Source: Lachnospiraceae bacterium UBA7729 (GTDB lineage: Bacteria > Bacillota > Clostridia > Lachnospirales > Lachnospiraceae). From it: DNA of 33,343 bases. Shown here in pieces: positions 17,501 to 24,012 of this stretch. The notes under the pieces were generated by a model, which was not told the DNA's origin, did not search any database, and saw nothing but the letters and a program-made list of their open reading frames with translations. The stretch is taken from positions 3,407 through 36,749 of the forward strand of contig DLFD01000041.1 of assembly GCA_002482005.1 (NCBI GenBank), written 5' to 3'. The position numbers were made by a program, and so were the translations under genes. Within the stretch, counting starts at the first letter, position 1, and every line of letters starts with the position of its first letter.

Positions 17501-17576
17501 CGGCGGAAGTATAGTCTTCAACCGCGATCAGACGGTTGATCTCACTCAGTTTTTCCTGATATTCTTTCTTATCCAC
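14544..17576 (-). CDS. TPR / low-complexity / AAA+ ATPase protein of unknown function
   Basis: 1010-aa protein I cannot name. Residues 1-215 are helical repeats of TPR type (for example SPLGRTVLYRLVECTIAMKQ, YELAKLYKEAGRMQECI). Residues about 215-260 are charged, coiled-coil-like. Residues about 260-740 are low complexity, rich in Ala, Glu, Pro and Lys, with tandem repeats. Residues about 755-1010 form an AAA+ domain: Walker A GGHGCGKTTIATGIA (about 815), Walker B GGVLIIEEAGD (about 861), and MRHPRFTMKF in the position of the arginine-finger region of SpoVK/CbbX-type ATPases. No signal peptide or membrane segment is seen. Start is GTG 17576 with AGAGGAGA 6 bases upstream. No promoter or terminator is evident in the 88-base gap from trkH, so it is probably cotranscribed with trkAH. 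A cytoplasmic remodelling or scaffold ATPase is a guess. Confidence 0.85.
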   Translation of the reverse strand: MDKKEYQEKLSEINRLIAVEDYTSAAQVADSIDWKRVRNVQTLLMISEIYEAVNRYQDSKILLLRAYRRSPLGRTVLYRLVECTIAMKQFDEAIEYYSEYVQAAPRDNNKYILKYKIYRGRGSSLDEQINILKEYLDQEKDSERWSYELAKLYKEAGRMQECINTCDDLVLWYQSGKYVIKALELKKKIAPLTPRQQEIYDNRFAAEEQEDYDTDMETEASYLRQARAERASLQQDAIKSELAQDISRAARQKEEAMAQAAASSRTPVRDTAAGKKEVPPVRTSEDYAAPKAEADPIRVPEAAAPEDGKPFRPSAPAEGDEMAFRPSASAEGSETPFRPSAPAEGDETPLCPSAPEDAGQTELQPSSAAESTVSGSPAEKRPEMDAAGGEAAGGEAAGDADPGVHYNEEELRKNVAESMKSIIEGVGPRAEVDEEQAQLDRVIEQSKEDQEAAVASRGLGMTLAMKRDSQKKPEAPKLTIDDILLSMGDKGDSVRKAAAGKGEEGTEPKSAETEVQAEGERTQSSESEAQAEGTAAGNAETETAQKALQPATDAEAAEEVKSAEEKSAEVKSAEEKSAEVKSAEEKPAEASGREEKPAEEEKPAEAEVRTERPAEEKQENPSMEEILGAKTRVLPTEEIARLHEEFLRKENLAKSAGQRMAEKIAAEAEAQAKSESEAREVTETVGTPEAEAQKAAEEVQQPAEAGTETSAAAQGQEKVQASGAAEQVSGEEVPAGTQVMKEVHTEKSVEEPQYTEETIRKVFLKPYQRSLFRGFLGIGNLEEQIAKAIDQAESKGDDRTSRSGNVLILGGHGCGKTTIATGIAKAVAEDKGTHSVKMARIYAADLNRKDIAATIAKIAGGVLIIEEAGDLEDSIVDQLTTAMEFRTDGMIMILEDEQRYIHDLLMRHPRFTMKFTAQIYIPAFTSADLVNFGELYAESRDCVFSDDAKKALTARLDAAAKAGEAVSITNVIELADRAIKNSGKFFRRIQSSKKRYDAQNRVILRTKDLR
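15821..15900 (-). repeat. 30-nt tandem repeat in the AAA+ protein linker
   Basis: The 30-nt unit (two 15-nt half-units built on TCTTCTGCAGACTTC) is present 2.7 times without mismatch and encodes AEVKSAEEKS blocks. Identity at the DNA level points to recent expansion. Confidence 0.9.
16516..16649 (-). repeat. 39-nt tandem repeat in the AAA+ protein linker
   Basis: Units at 16516-16554, 16555-16593 and 16594-16632 plus a partial fourth copy to 16649 encode 13-residue blocks such as APAEGDETPFRPS. Units differ at several positions, so this array is older than the 30-nt one. A further 15-nt repeat (GGEAA, near 16381-16420) follows in the same linker. Confidence 0.88.
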
Positions 17577-17664
17577 TTCTGTCTCCTCTGCTTCACAGTT
17601 TCGATGTTCCGGATATATCTCTCGTTCTCTCAGCCAAGTTCCAGATCATATCCGTCGCACATCA

Positions 17665-19176
17665 TCAGATCATCATCAGATCATCATCCGATGTATCTCT
17701 GACTTTTCTGCTCCGGACCCTTCTCAGGACATGTCCTTCTCCCCAGGTGTGGGGATTCAGCAGGACAAGCACCGGCAGGATCTCAAGTCTTCCGGCGATC
17801 ATATCAAAGATCAGAACGCATATCGCAAATGGTCCGTAGCCGGCGAATGTGGAAGTGGGGCCTACGTCAGCCAGCCCCGGCCCGATGTTGTTCAGGGTCG
17901 CCGCCACAGCGGAGAAGTTGGTCTCCAGTCCGAAGTTATCGACCGATATCAGCAGGACCGAGATCCCGAACACGATAAAGTACGCTGTGATGAAAACATT
18001 GATCCCTCTGAGTACCGCATGGTCCAGGACCTTACCGTCATAACGGATCTTCCGGACATCATTCGGATGGATCGCACTGTCAAGTTCCTTGAAGATCGCC
18101 TTCACGACGACCTGGACGCGGGAAACCTTGATGCCGCCTCCGGTGCTGCCCGCGCAGGCTCCGATGAACATCAGGAGGATCAGGATCCACTTGGAGAATG
18201 CCGGCCACAGATTGAAGTCCGTGGTGGAGAACCCGGTCGTCGTGATGATCGAGCCGACCTGGAAAGCCGCATCCTTGATCGCAAGTCCGATATTCGTATA
18301 ATCGCCATGAATATTCACAGTGATCATGACGATCGCTGCCGCTATGATCCCGTAATAAGACATCGCTTCCGAAACCTTCGGCACTTCTTTGATGTGTCCG
18401 GTCATGACCAGATAGAAGACACTGAAATTGGTCCCGAACAGGATCATGAAGACCGTGATCACAACCTGCTGGAAGATCGTATAGGAAGCGCATCCTGAAT
18501 TCAGGATCGAGAACCCTCCGGTACCTGCCGTTCCGAACGTGATGCAGAAAGCGTCGAAGACCGGCATCCTGCTCAGGATCAGAATGACCAGCTGGAGGAC
18601 CGTCAGGACGATATACATCTTATAAAGAAGGCTTGCCGTCTGACTTGTCTTCGGAACCATCTTCTTGACACTCGGTCCCGGGCTTTCCGCTTTCATCAGG
18701 TACATGGTGCTTCCGCCGGATGCCAGCGGAATGATCGCCATGACGAATACCAGGATCCCCATGCCTCCGACCCAGTGAGTGAAGGACCTCCAGAACAGAA
18801 GCCAGTGCGGCAGCGCCTCGATATTGGCTACTACCGATGCTCCGGTCGTGGTAAATCCGGATGCCGTCTCAAACACGGCATCGATCATGTCCGGGATATA
18901 TCCCGAAAGCCGGAAGGGCAATGCTCCGAAGAAGCTGTATAGAAACCACACCATCGCACAGATGACTGCACCTTCCCTTGCATAGATCCTGTGATGTTTC
19001 GGGCGGCTGACCACCTTCAGAAGCAGTCCGGCAAGAAGGCAGACTGCCATGGAGACCAGAAGCCATACGGCACTTTTTTCCCGATAGATTGCCGCGACCA
19101 GCGCGGACGGCGCCATAAAGCCTGCCTCAAACATCAGCATCCAGCCCATGGTGCGGAAGATCATCGCATAATTCAT
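17665..19176 (-). CDS. trkH: Trk/Ktr-type potassium uptake channel subunit
   Basis: 503-aa membrane protein of the TrkH/KtrB superfamily of K+ transporters. Four pore loops with the selectivity-filter glycine are visible: GFTTTGASVV, FGTAGTGGFS, ITTTGFSTTD and LNNIGPGLADVG. The segment GACAGSTGGGIKVSRVQ is the conserved gating-loop region. It starts 6 bases after trkA and should be translated with it; TrkA would be its cytoplasmic gating ring. The C-terminus ends DDDLMMI, encoded within a short GAT/ATG-rich repeat that also contains the stop. TrkH and KtrB are hard to separate by eye; the two-RCK partner favours Trk. Confidence 0.95.
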   Translation of the reverse strand: MNYAMIFRTMGWMLMFEAGFMAPSALVAAIYREKSAVWLLVSMAVCLLAGLLLKVVSRPKHHRIYAREGAVICAMVWFLYSFFGALPFRLSGYIPDMIDAVFETASGFTTTGASVVANIEALPHWLLFWRSFTHWVGGMGILVFVMAIIPLASGGSTMYLMKAESPGPSVKKMVPKTSQTASLLYKMYIVLTVLQLVILILSRMPVFDAFCITFGTAGTGGFSILNSGCASYTIFQQVVITVFMILFGTNFSVFYLVMTGHIKEVPKVSEAMSYYGIIAAAIVMITVNIHGDYTNIGLAIKDAAFQVGSIITTTGFSTTDFNLWPAFSKWILILLMFIGACAGSTGGGIKVSRVQVVVKAIFKELDSAIHPNDVRKIRYDGKVLDHAVLRGINVFITAYFIVFGISVLLISVDNFGLETNFSAVAATLNNIGPGLADVGPTSTFAGYGPFAICVLIFDMIAGRLEILPVLVLLNPHTWGEGHVLRRVRSRKVRDTSDDDLMMI

Positions 19177-19182
19177 ATGAAC

Positions 19183-20541
19183 TCACTTTGCAAAGATATC
19201 ATCAATATCACTGACTCCCTTGAGAGTTGTGATGATTACCGCCGTGTCCCCTGCCCGGATCTCATCATCGCCTCTCGGAAGGATGATCTTTCCTCCCCTG
19301 CTGATACAGCCGACCAGAACTCCCGGCTTGAACTTCAGGTCCTTCAGCGGAATATCCTGATGGGTGAAACTGTCACGGATGTAGAATTCAAGTGCCTCTG
19401 CCTGATCATCCATCATACGGTGCAGTGTCTCGATATTGCTGCCGAAGGAATTCTGCATCGCCCTGACATAAGTCAGGATATGCTCCGCAGTGATATTCTT
19501 AGGAGCGATCATCGTGTCCAGATCCAGCTGGTCGAACACATCTGCGAAAGCTTCCCTGTCCACTTTCGTGACGATCTTCCGGATCCCCTTTGACCTGGCA
19601 AGGAGAGAGAGAATGACGTTCTCCTCATCGATCCCGGTGAGGGCGACAAAACTATCCACCCGGTCGATCCCTTCCTCAGCAAGAAGCTCTTTGTCCGAAG
19701 CATCCCCGTGAATGATCGTCGCCTTGGGCAGTCTCTCAGCAAGCTGTTCGCATCTCTTCAGGTCCTTCTCGATGATCTTGACCTGGATCCCGGATCTCAA
19801 AAGGATCCTGGACAGGTAATACGCGATATCCCCGCCCCCTGCGATCATCGTATTCTTGACGGCATGTGTATCGAGCCCGATCTTGCGGAAAAACTCCGCC
19901 TGTTCATCGCCCGGAGCCACGATGGAGATCACGTCTCCCGACTGCAGGACCGTATCGCCCTGCGGGATCAGCATCTCCCCGTCACGCTCCCGTGTACACA
20001 CAAGCACATGACACTTCAGTCTCTCATGAAGGTCATTCAAAGTCATCCCATCCAGGATGGAATCCCTGGGGATCCGGAAATGCAGCAGCTCTGCCCTTCC
20101 TTTGGCGAATGTATTGATCTCGATCGCGCTCGGGAACTTCAGGACTCTTGCAACTTCCTGCGCCGACGCAAATTCCTGGTTGATCAGGAGTGCCAGTCCA
20201 AGCTCTTCCTTGAAGAAGCCTGCTTCCTGGTTGTATTCCGGGTTCTGCACTCTTGCGATCGTCTGGCAGTGGCCTGCCTTCCTGGCGATCAGACAGACCA
20301 GGAGGTTTACCTCATCCGCACCCGTGACCGCGATCACAAGGTCCGCATGCTCAATATCCGCATCCATCAGGACCTTGTAGCTTGCACCATTGCCGCAGAA
20401 GCCCATCACGTCATAGCGGTCGCAGACCTGGTTCACGACCGTATCGCTCTTATCTACAACTGTCACATCATGGCCTTCACGGCTCAGGTCTCCGCACAGT
20501 TTGTCACCGACCTTGCCGCAGCCTACAACTATTATCTTCAT
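19183..20541 (-). CDS. trkA: Potassium uptake regulatory subunit TrkA, two RCK modules
   Basis: 452-aa cytosolic NAD-binding regulator that forms the gating ring under TrkH. It holds two tandem RCK units. The first starts MKIIVVGCGKVGDKLCGDLSREG, a dinucleotide-binding GxGxxG fold with an acidic residue in VTVVDKSD. The second starts about residue 232 with MIAGGGDIAYYLSRIL, where the glycine pattern is slightly altered. Each has a following RCK_C (TrkA_C) lobe, as in VLQSGDVISIVAPGDE and IRAGDTAVIITTLKG. In other Firmicutes RCK_C lobes bind c-di-AMP. The promoter is at 20586-20614. It is the first gene of the trkA-trkH(-TPR/AAA) unit. Confidence 0.95.
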   Translation of the reverse strand: MKIIVVGCGKVGDKLCGDLSREGHDVTVVDKSDTVVNQVCDRYDVMGFCGNGASYKVLMDADIEHADLVIAVTGADEVNLLVCLIARKAGHCQTIARVQNPEYNQEAGFFKEELGLALLINQEFASAQEVARVLKFPSAIEINTFAKGRAELLHFRIPRDSILDGMTLNDLHERLKCHVLVCTRERDGEMLIPQGDTVLQSGDVISIVAPGDEQAEFFRKIGLDTHAVKNTMIAGGGDIAYYLSRILLRSGIQVKIIEKDLKRCEQLAERLPKATIIHGDASDKELLAEEGIDRVDSFVALTGIDEENVILSLLARSKGIRKIVTKVDREAFADVFDQLDLDTMIAPKNITAEHILTYVRAMQNSFGSNIETLHRMMDDQAEALEFYIRDSFTHQDIPLKDLKFKPGVLVGCISRGGKIILPRGDDEIRAGDTAVIITTLKGVSDIDDIFAK

Positions 20542-20585
20542 CTATATACTCGTCCATATTGATCGTAATGTGTACATACATGGTT

Positions 20586-20614
20586 ACTATATCACGATTG
20601 CAGGTTGGTGGCAA
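20586..20614 (-). promoter_or_regulatory. Promoter of trkA-trkH
   Basis: The minus strand has -35 TTGCCA (20614-20609), a 17-bp spacer and -10 TATAGT (20591-20586), giving a leader of about 40 nt before trkA. Confidence 0.65.
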
Positions 20615-20615
20615 C

Positions 20616-20655
20616 GAAGACCAGTCTATCAGGCCTGCCACGAAGGCCGGTCTTC
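20616..20655 (-). terminator. Hairpin at the pdxR 3' end
   Basis: GAAGACC and GGTCTTC arms (20616-20622 and 20649-20655) overlap the pdxR stop codon and end next to the trkA -35. An inner GGCC-rich stem is possible. There is no T-run, so termination is uncertain and read-through into trkA is conceivable. Confidence 0.3.
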
Positions 20656-22237
20656 AGGCCTGCAGGCCCCAGGCGTCAGTGAGAAGTTCCGGAAATCTTT
20701 CGATCTGTTCATCGGCAAGTCCGGAATAGTTCACGACCATACACGGTCTTCGTCCGGCCCTCTCCCGGCTTCGGCCAAAGACGTGATCTTCCTGGTCTGT
20801 GCCGCCCCGGTAGTGCTCCATCCCGAAGATCCTGACCCCTGCCTCTCCTGCAAGCTCCGACAGTTCCTGTTCACTTCTGTCCGTCCGGACCTCCATCAGG
20901 AAATGCAGTCCAGCGTCTTCTCCAATGATCCTGGTCCTGTCTGCAAGACCGCTTTGCTGCACCGCCTTCAGGACCAGGTCCTGCTTTCTGCGATAGAACG
21001 TCCTCATCCGGTTGATGTGTTTCTCGAAATATCCCTGCCGGATAAACTCCGCCAGCGTGTACTGCTCAAAATTGGAGACCGTACAGGAATAAAAGCCTAG
21101 TTTCTCCCTGTAGACCTCAAGAAGCGGCAGCGGCAGCACCATGTAGGAGATGCGGATCGTGGAGGCGAGACTCTTCGTGAAGGTATTGAGGCAGATGACC
21201 TTTCCATCCCTGTCGATACTCATCAGGGGCGGGATTGGTCTGCCTGCAAGACGGAACTCCGAATCGTAATCATCCTCGATGATATAGCGTCCGGCCGGTT
21301 CCGCCTCGTCTTTCGCGGTCTGCCCTTCCTTTGCCCAGCAAAGAAGCTCTGCCCTCCGGCCGACCGGCATCGTGACCCCGGTCGGAAACTGGTGGGAAGG
21401 AGAGATATGGACCACATCCGCTCCGCTCTTTTCAAGGTCTTTCATCGAGATCCCATGGCTGTCCATGGGGATAAAACGGACCTTCACCCGGTTGGTCTCG
21501 TAGATTCTCGCGGTCTTCGGATATCCCGGAGTCTCGACTGCATAGACCTTGCTGCTTCCCAGAAGCCGGATCAGAAGGGAATAGAGATACTCCGTCCCGG
21601 CTCCGATGATGATCTGCTCCGGACTGACTGCCAGGTTCTGGTACTGGAGAAGGTAGCGGGCGATCTCCTCGCGAAGCTCCAGGATCCCGCTGCCAGGAGC
21701 CTTTGTCAGAAGCTCCTGCCTCTTTGTCTGCAGGACCTGCCGGATGATCTTCGCCCAGGTCCCGAATGGAAATGTGTCAGGGTCCGCTTTTGCATCTGCC
21801 AGGTCGATCCCCCGGAAGGCTTCCTGCTTCCCTCTTTCTGCCGGCTCCGCCAGCCTGACATCAGCTGCAGCCCCCGGCTGATCACCCGGCCTGCTTTCCG
21901 CAGAAGCATCCGGCTGATCTGTCCGCCTTCCTTCTACGGCAGCATCCTGCTGAGCTCTTCCGGCTTCCTTCCTGCCTGGGACCAGCAGGCTTTCCCCGAT
22001 CTCCGCCACATAGTAGCCGCTCCTCGGCTTTGCATCCAGATAGCCTTCTGCCACCAGCTGAGCATAGACATTCTCCACTGTGACCGTGGATACCCCCATA
22101 TTCCTTGAAAATGTTCGTTTGGACGGCATCTTCTCCCTGCTTTTCAGTCTTCCCTCCAGGATATCTTCCCGGATCTTACGGTACAGGTATGCTGTCAGCG
22201 TTTCGTTTTTCATGTCATGAAAATCATATGTGAGCAT
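20654..22237 (-). CDS. pdxR: MocR-type regulator, GntR HTH plus aminotransferase-like domain (PdxR-like)
   Basis: 527-aa transcription factor. Residues 1-75 are a GntR winged helix-turn-helix (KIREDILEGRLKSREKMPSKR, VSTVTVENVYAQLVAEGYL). A linker of about 55 residues rich in Ala, Asp, Gln and Arg follows. The rest is a fold-type I aminotransferase domain: GAGTEYLYSLLIRLLG, HQFPTGVTMP, DDYDSEFR, and the PLP-binding Lys in NTFTKSLASTIRISY near residue 353. Such proteins usually bind PLP and control vitamin B6 genes. The divergent pyridoxal kinase supports that role and the PdxR name. The frame extends to 22294, but ATG 22237 has GGGAGAAG just upstream and the earlier residues overlap the promoter region. 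Confidence 0.88.
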   Translation of the reverse strand: MLTYDFHDMKNETLTAYLYRKIREDILEGRLKSREKMPSKRTFSRNMGVSTVTVENVYAQLVAEGYLDAKPRSGYYVAEIGESLLVPGRKEAGRAQQDAAVEGRRTDQPDASAESRPGDQPGAAADVRLAEPAERGKQEAFRGIDLADAKADPDTFPFGTWAKIIRQVLQTKRQELLTKAPGSGILELREEIARYLLQYQNLAVSPEQIIIGAGTEYLYSLLIRLLGSSKVYAVETPGYPKTARIYETNRVKVRFIPMDSHGISMKDLEKSGADVVHISPSHQFPTGVTMPVGRRAELLCWAKEGQTAKDEAEPAGRYIIEDDYDSEFRLAGRPIPPLMSIDRDGKVICLNTFTKSLASTIRISYMVLPLPLLEVYREKLGFYSCTVSNFEQYTLAEFIRQGYFEKHINRMRTFYRRKQDLVLKAVQQSGLADRTRIIGEDAGLHFLMEVRTDRSEQELSELAGEAGVRIFGMEHYRGGTDQEDHVFGRSRERAGRRPCMVVNYSGLADEQIERFPELLTDAWGLQA

Positions 22238-22262
22238 GTCTTCTTCTCCCAATCTGGCATTA

Positions 22263-22312
22263 TTGCAATCATATGTTATTTCAATTATAATCATGTCAGT
22301 TTATTCAGGCAA
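22263..22312. promoter_or_regulatory. Overlapping divergent promoters of pdxR and pdxK with candidate operator repeats
   Basis: Plus strand: -35 TTGCAA (22263-22268), 17-bp spacer, -10 TATAAT (22286-22291), toward pdxK. Minus strand: -35 TTGCCT (22312-22307), 17-bp spacer, -10 TATAAT (22289-22284), toward pdxR. The two -10 elements share the palindrome ATTATAAT. Direct repeats AATCATATG (22222-22230 and 22267-22275) and AATCATGTC (22289-22297) are spaced 45 and 22 bp, near integral helical turns, and are candidate PdxR sites. Confidence 0.7.
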
Positions 22313-22336
22313 TCCATTTCAGAAAGGACAATGCCA

Positions 22337-23224
22337 ATGATGAAGCCAAGCAAGAAGAAAGATCTCCGTCTTCTCACCATCCAGGACATCTCCTGCGTGG
22401 GAAAATGCTCCCTGACGATCGCCCTCCCAGTCATCTCCGCCATGGGCGTCGAGACAGCCATCCTGCCGACAGCCATACTGTCTACCCACACGATGTTTCA
22501 GGGATTTACATTTCTGGACCTGACAGATCAGATGAAACCGATCACGGACCACTGGAAGAAGGAAGGACTCACTTTCGACACGATCTACACCGGCTACCTC
22601 GGATCTGTACACCAGATGGATCTTGTCAGGGATATCGCGTCCGAGTTCAGCCAGCCGAAGAGGCCGCTGATCGTGATCGACCCTGTCATGGCCGACTACG
22701 GCAGACTTTATGCCGGCTTCGATGAAGCTTATGCCAGAAAGAATGCAGAGTACTGCGGCATGGCAGACGTCATCCTGCCGAATCTGACGGAAGCACATTT
22801 CATGACAGGGCTGCCCTACCGGGAGACCTACGACCGGACCTATGTCCAGAAGATGCTGGACGCGCTGCTTCAGCTTGGACCGGAATGGGCCGTTCTGACA
22901 GGCGTATCTTTTGAAAGCGGAAAGACCGGAGTCATGGCGAAGTGCCGGAAGACCGGAGAGATCTTTGAATACTATCTTGACCGGGTCCCTGCGAATTATC
23001 ACGGAACAGGGGACCTCTTTGCCTCCGTTGTCGCCGGCTGGCTGACAAAAGGCGCATCCCTTCAGGATTCGCTGAAGCTGGCATGCAGATATACCCAGGA
23101 GACGATCCGATGCACCTACGAAAGCGGAAAGAAGGACGCTTACGGAGTGGACTTTGAACACACTCTGCCTGATCTGGCAGAAGAAGCCGGTGCACTCGGA
23201 GACTGCCGCTCCCGGCAGTGCTGA
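22337..23224 (+). CDS. pdxK: Pyridoxal/pyridoxamine kinase
   Basis: 295-aa ribokinase-superfamily kinase that phosphorylates B6 vitamers to PLP or PMP with ATP; the only plus-strand protein gene here. Motifs: LLTIQDISCVGKCSLTIALP at the N-terminus, TLPTAILSTHT-like region ILPTAILSTHTMFQGF, VIDPVMADYGRLY, and the anion-hole/catalytic motif NYHGTGDLFASVVAGWL near residue 218. Length fits the family. The start is chosen from GAAAGGA (22322-22328), 8 bases before ATG 22337; ATG 22331 is too close and the frame upstream overlaps the promoters. It is divergent from pdxR, which probably controls it. Its 3' end meets the terminator of the opposing noncoding RNA. Confidence 0.92.
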   Translation: MMKPSKKKDLRLLTIQDISCVGKCSLTIALPVISAMGVETAILPTAILSTHTMFQGFTFLDLTDQMKPITDHWKKEGLTFDTIYTGYLGSVHQMDLVRDIASEFSQPKRPLIVIDPVMADYGRLYAGFDEAYARKNAEYCGMADVILPNLTEAHFMTGLPYRETYDRTYVQKMLDALLQLGPEWAVLTGVSFESGKTGVMAKCRKTGEIFEYYLDRVPANYHGTGDLFASVVAGWLTKGASLQDSLKLACRYTQETIRCTYESGKKDAYGVDFEHTLPDLAEEAGALGDCRSRQC

Positions 23225-23237
23225 GAGCGGCAGTACA

Positions 23238-23273
23238 GAAAAAGAGAGCCGGCGACTTGCTTCGCCGGCTCTC
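23238..23273 (-). terminator. Strong terminator of the structured RNA; may also stop pdxK
   Basis: A perfect 12-bp stem (23244-23255 with 23262-23273) with a 6-nt loop is followed on the minus strand by TTTTTCTG (23243-23236). On the plus strand the tail is CTGATCT, weaker, yet the hairpin lies 20 bases past the pdxK stop and may serve both directions. Confidence 0.9.
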
Positions 23274-23841
23274 CTGATCTACAGATATAAGAAGTTGCTA
23301 TTCAGTTTTGATCTATATGAATTGAATCGGAGGATTCTTCCCTGCTTTGTATCTTAAGACGCTGTGCTCTACAGCGCCATAGCTCTTAATTGCTGAAGAT
23401 ACTTCTATGGTTCATTGGATATCGTTCTTCGTTCCCTTTCTCGTCAGGAACGGATTCTGAAAATCACTAAACATATTTCATTCTCTGACTGAATGTCGAT
23501 CTGATTTCCCGATAACTCATCAAGGCAGCTTGCTTTCAATATAACAAGTGAAAGGCGCTTCCATCGATTTTCCGTTTCTCTTCTCCGATTCTCGCTCTAA
23601 ACTGCGAATCTCAGAAAACCGATCACAAGAAGTCTTTTTCGCAGGGACCATTCACTCTGCCTTTGTTATATTGAACTGAACTGTACGGCGTACCACTATC
23701 GATTTCCATCGGTCCAGCCCTCCTTTCTGTGATCCAGAACATCTTTGACGGGGCGGAAACTTGTTTATCAGTTGTTGCTTTCTGATGCTCCTTTTTTGCA
23801 TCGTCTCTGTTTCCCTGCCTGGCTCTCTGATGTCTTTGTTT
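23238..23841 (-). ncRNA. Candidate large structured noncoding RNA, about 600 nt
   Basis: An isolated minus-strand transcription unit runs from a consensus promoter (23848-23876) to a perfect terminator, with no convincing protein in any frame. It is full of complementary segments. GGAAAC/GTTTCC closes a 5' domain (23755-23760 with 23809-23814). A 13-bp plus 4-bp stem joins 23535-23556 with 23659-23675. Inside it a 9-bp stem joins 23564-23572 with 23614-23622, around GATTCGC/GCGAGAATC. A 6-bp hairpin lies at 23430-23452. A pseudoknot near the 3' end joins 23405-23410 with 23377-23382 and 23396-23402 with 23349-23355, with a 6-bp hairpin at 23360-23376. Size and complexity resemble ornate RNAs such as ROOL, OLE or GOLLD; I cannot assign a class by eye. 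A 28-codon frame at 23623-23709 has a ribosome binding site but lies inside paired elements. Confidence 0.7.
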
Positions 23842-23847
23842 AACTAA

Positions 23848-23876
23848 ATACTAGCAGTGAAAGTCACGTTTGTCAA
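23848..23876 (-). promoter_or_regulatory. Consensus promoter of the structured RNA
   Basis: The minus strand has -35 TTGACA (23876-23871, perfect), a 17-bp spacer and -10 TAGTAT (23853-23848). The region upstream (23880-23960) is very AT-rich and could act as an UP element. Transcription would begin near 23841. Confidence 0.85.
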
Positions 23877-23931
23877 TACTATTCTGCTGCATTTTAAAAG
23901 TTTTTATATAATTCATTTATAATATGCATTA

Positions 23932-23980
23932 TTGTATATACTATATATACAAATCGTTCATCGTCTTAACTTGTATATAC
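23932..23980. promoter_or_regulatory. TTGTATATA palindrome plus a third half-site upstream of the RNA promoter
   Basis: TTGTATATA (23932-23940) and TATATACAA (23944-23952) form a perfect inverted repeat with a 3-bp centre. TTGTATATAC recurs at 23971-23980, 39 bp away. The block lies 56-105 bases upstream of the -35 of the structured RNA and just after the DprA-like stop. It may be an operator; in an AT-rich patch chance is possible. Confidence 0.4.
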
Positions 23981-24012
23981 ATATTTCTCTCAGATTTGCG
24001 AATGTACCTCCC

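Noticed and set aside
19708..20562. Long plus-strand frame opposite trkA (also 13109-14284 opposite bmpA and 3762-4787 opposite gdpP)
   Set aside because: All are shadows of well-supported minus-strand genes with catalytic motifs; the plus-strand translations are rich in His, Arg and Asp and lack recognisable motifs.
22217..22336. Upstream extension of pdxK
   Set aside because: It overlaps the pdxR start and both promoters; the encoded residues are unlike kinases of this family.
23623..23709. 28-codon open frame on the minus strand with AAAGGAGG ahead of its ATG, inside the structured RNA
   Set aside because: It is short, matches no family I know, and its bases take part in several inverted repeats that extend beyond it. 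It remains possible that the RNA encodes a small peptide, but the structure is the stronger signal.
23238..23841. Assignment of the RNA to OLE, RNase P or tmRNA
   Set aside because: No oapA neighbour is present, I see no RNase P core sequences, and no tRNA-like end with an ANDxxLAA-type tag frame. ROOL-like is possible but not demonstrable by eye.
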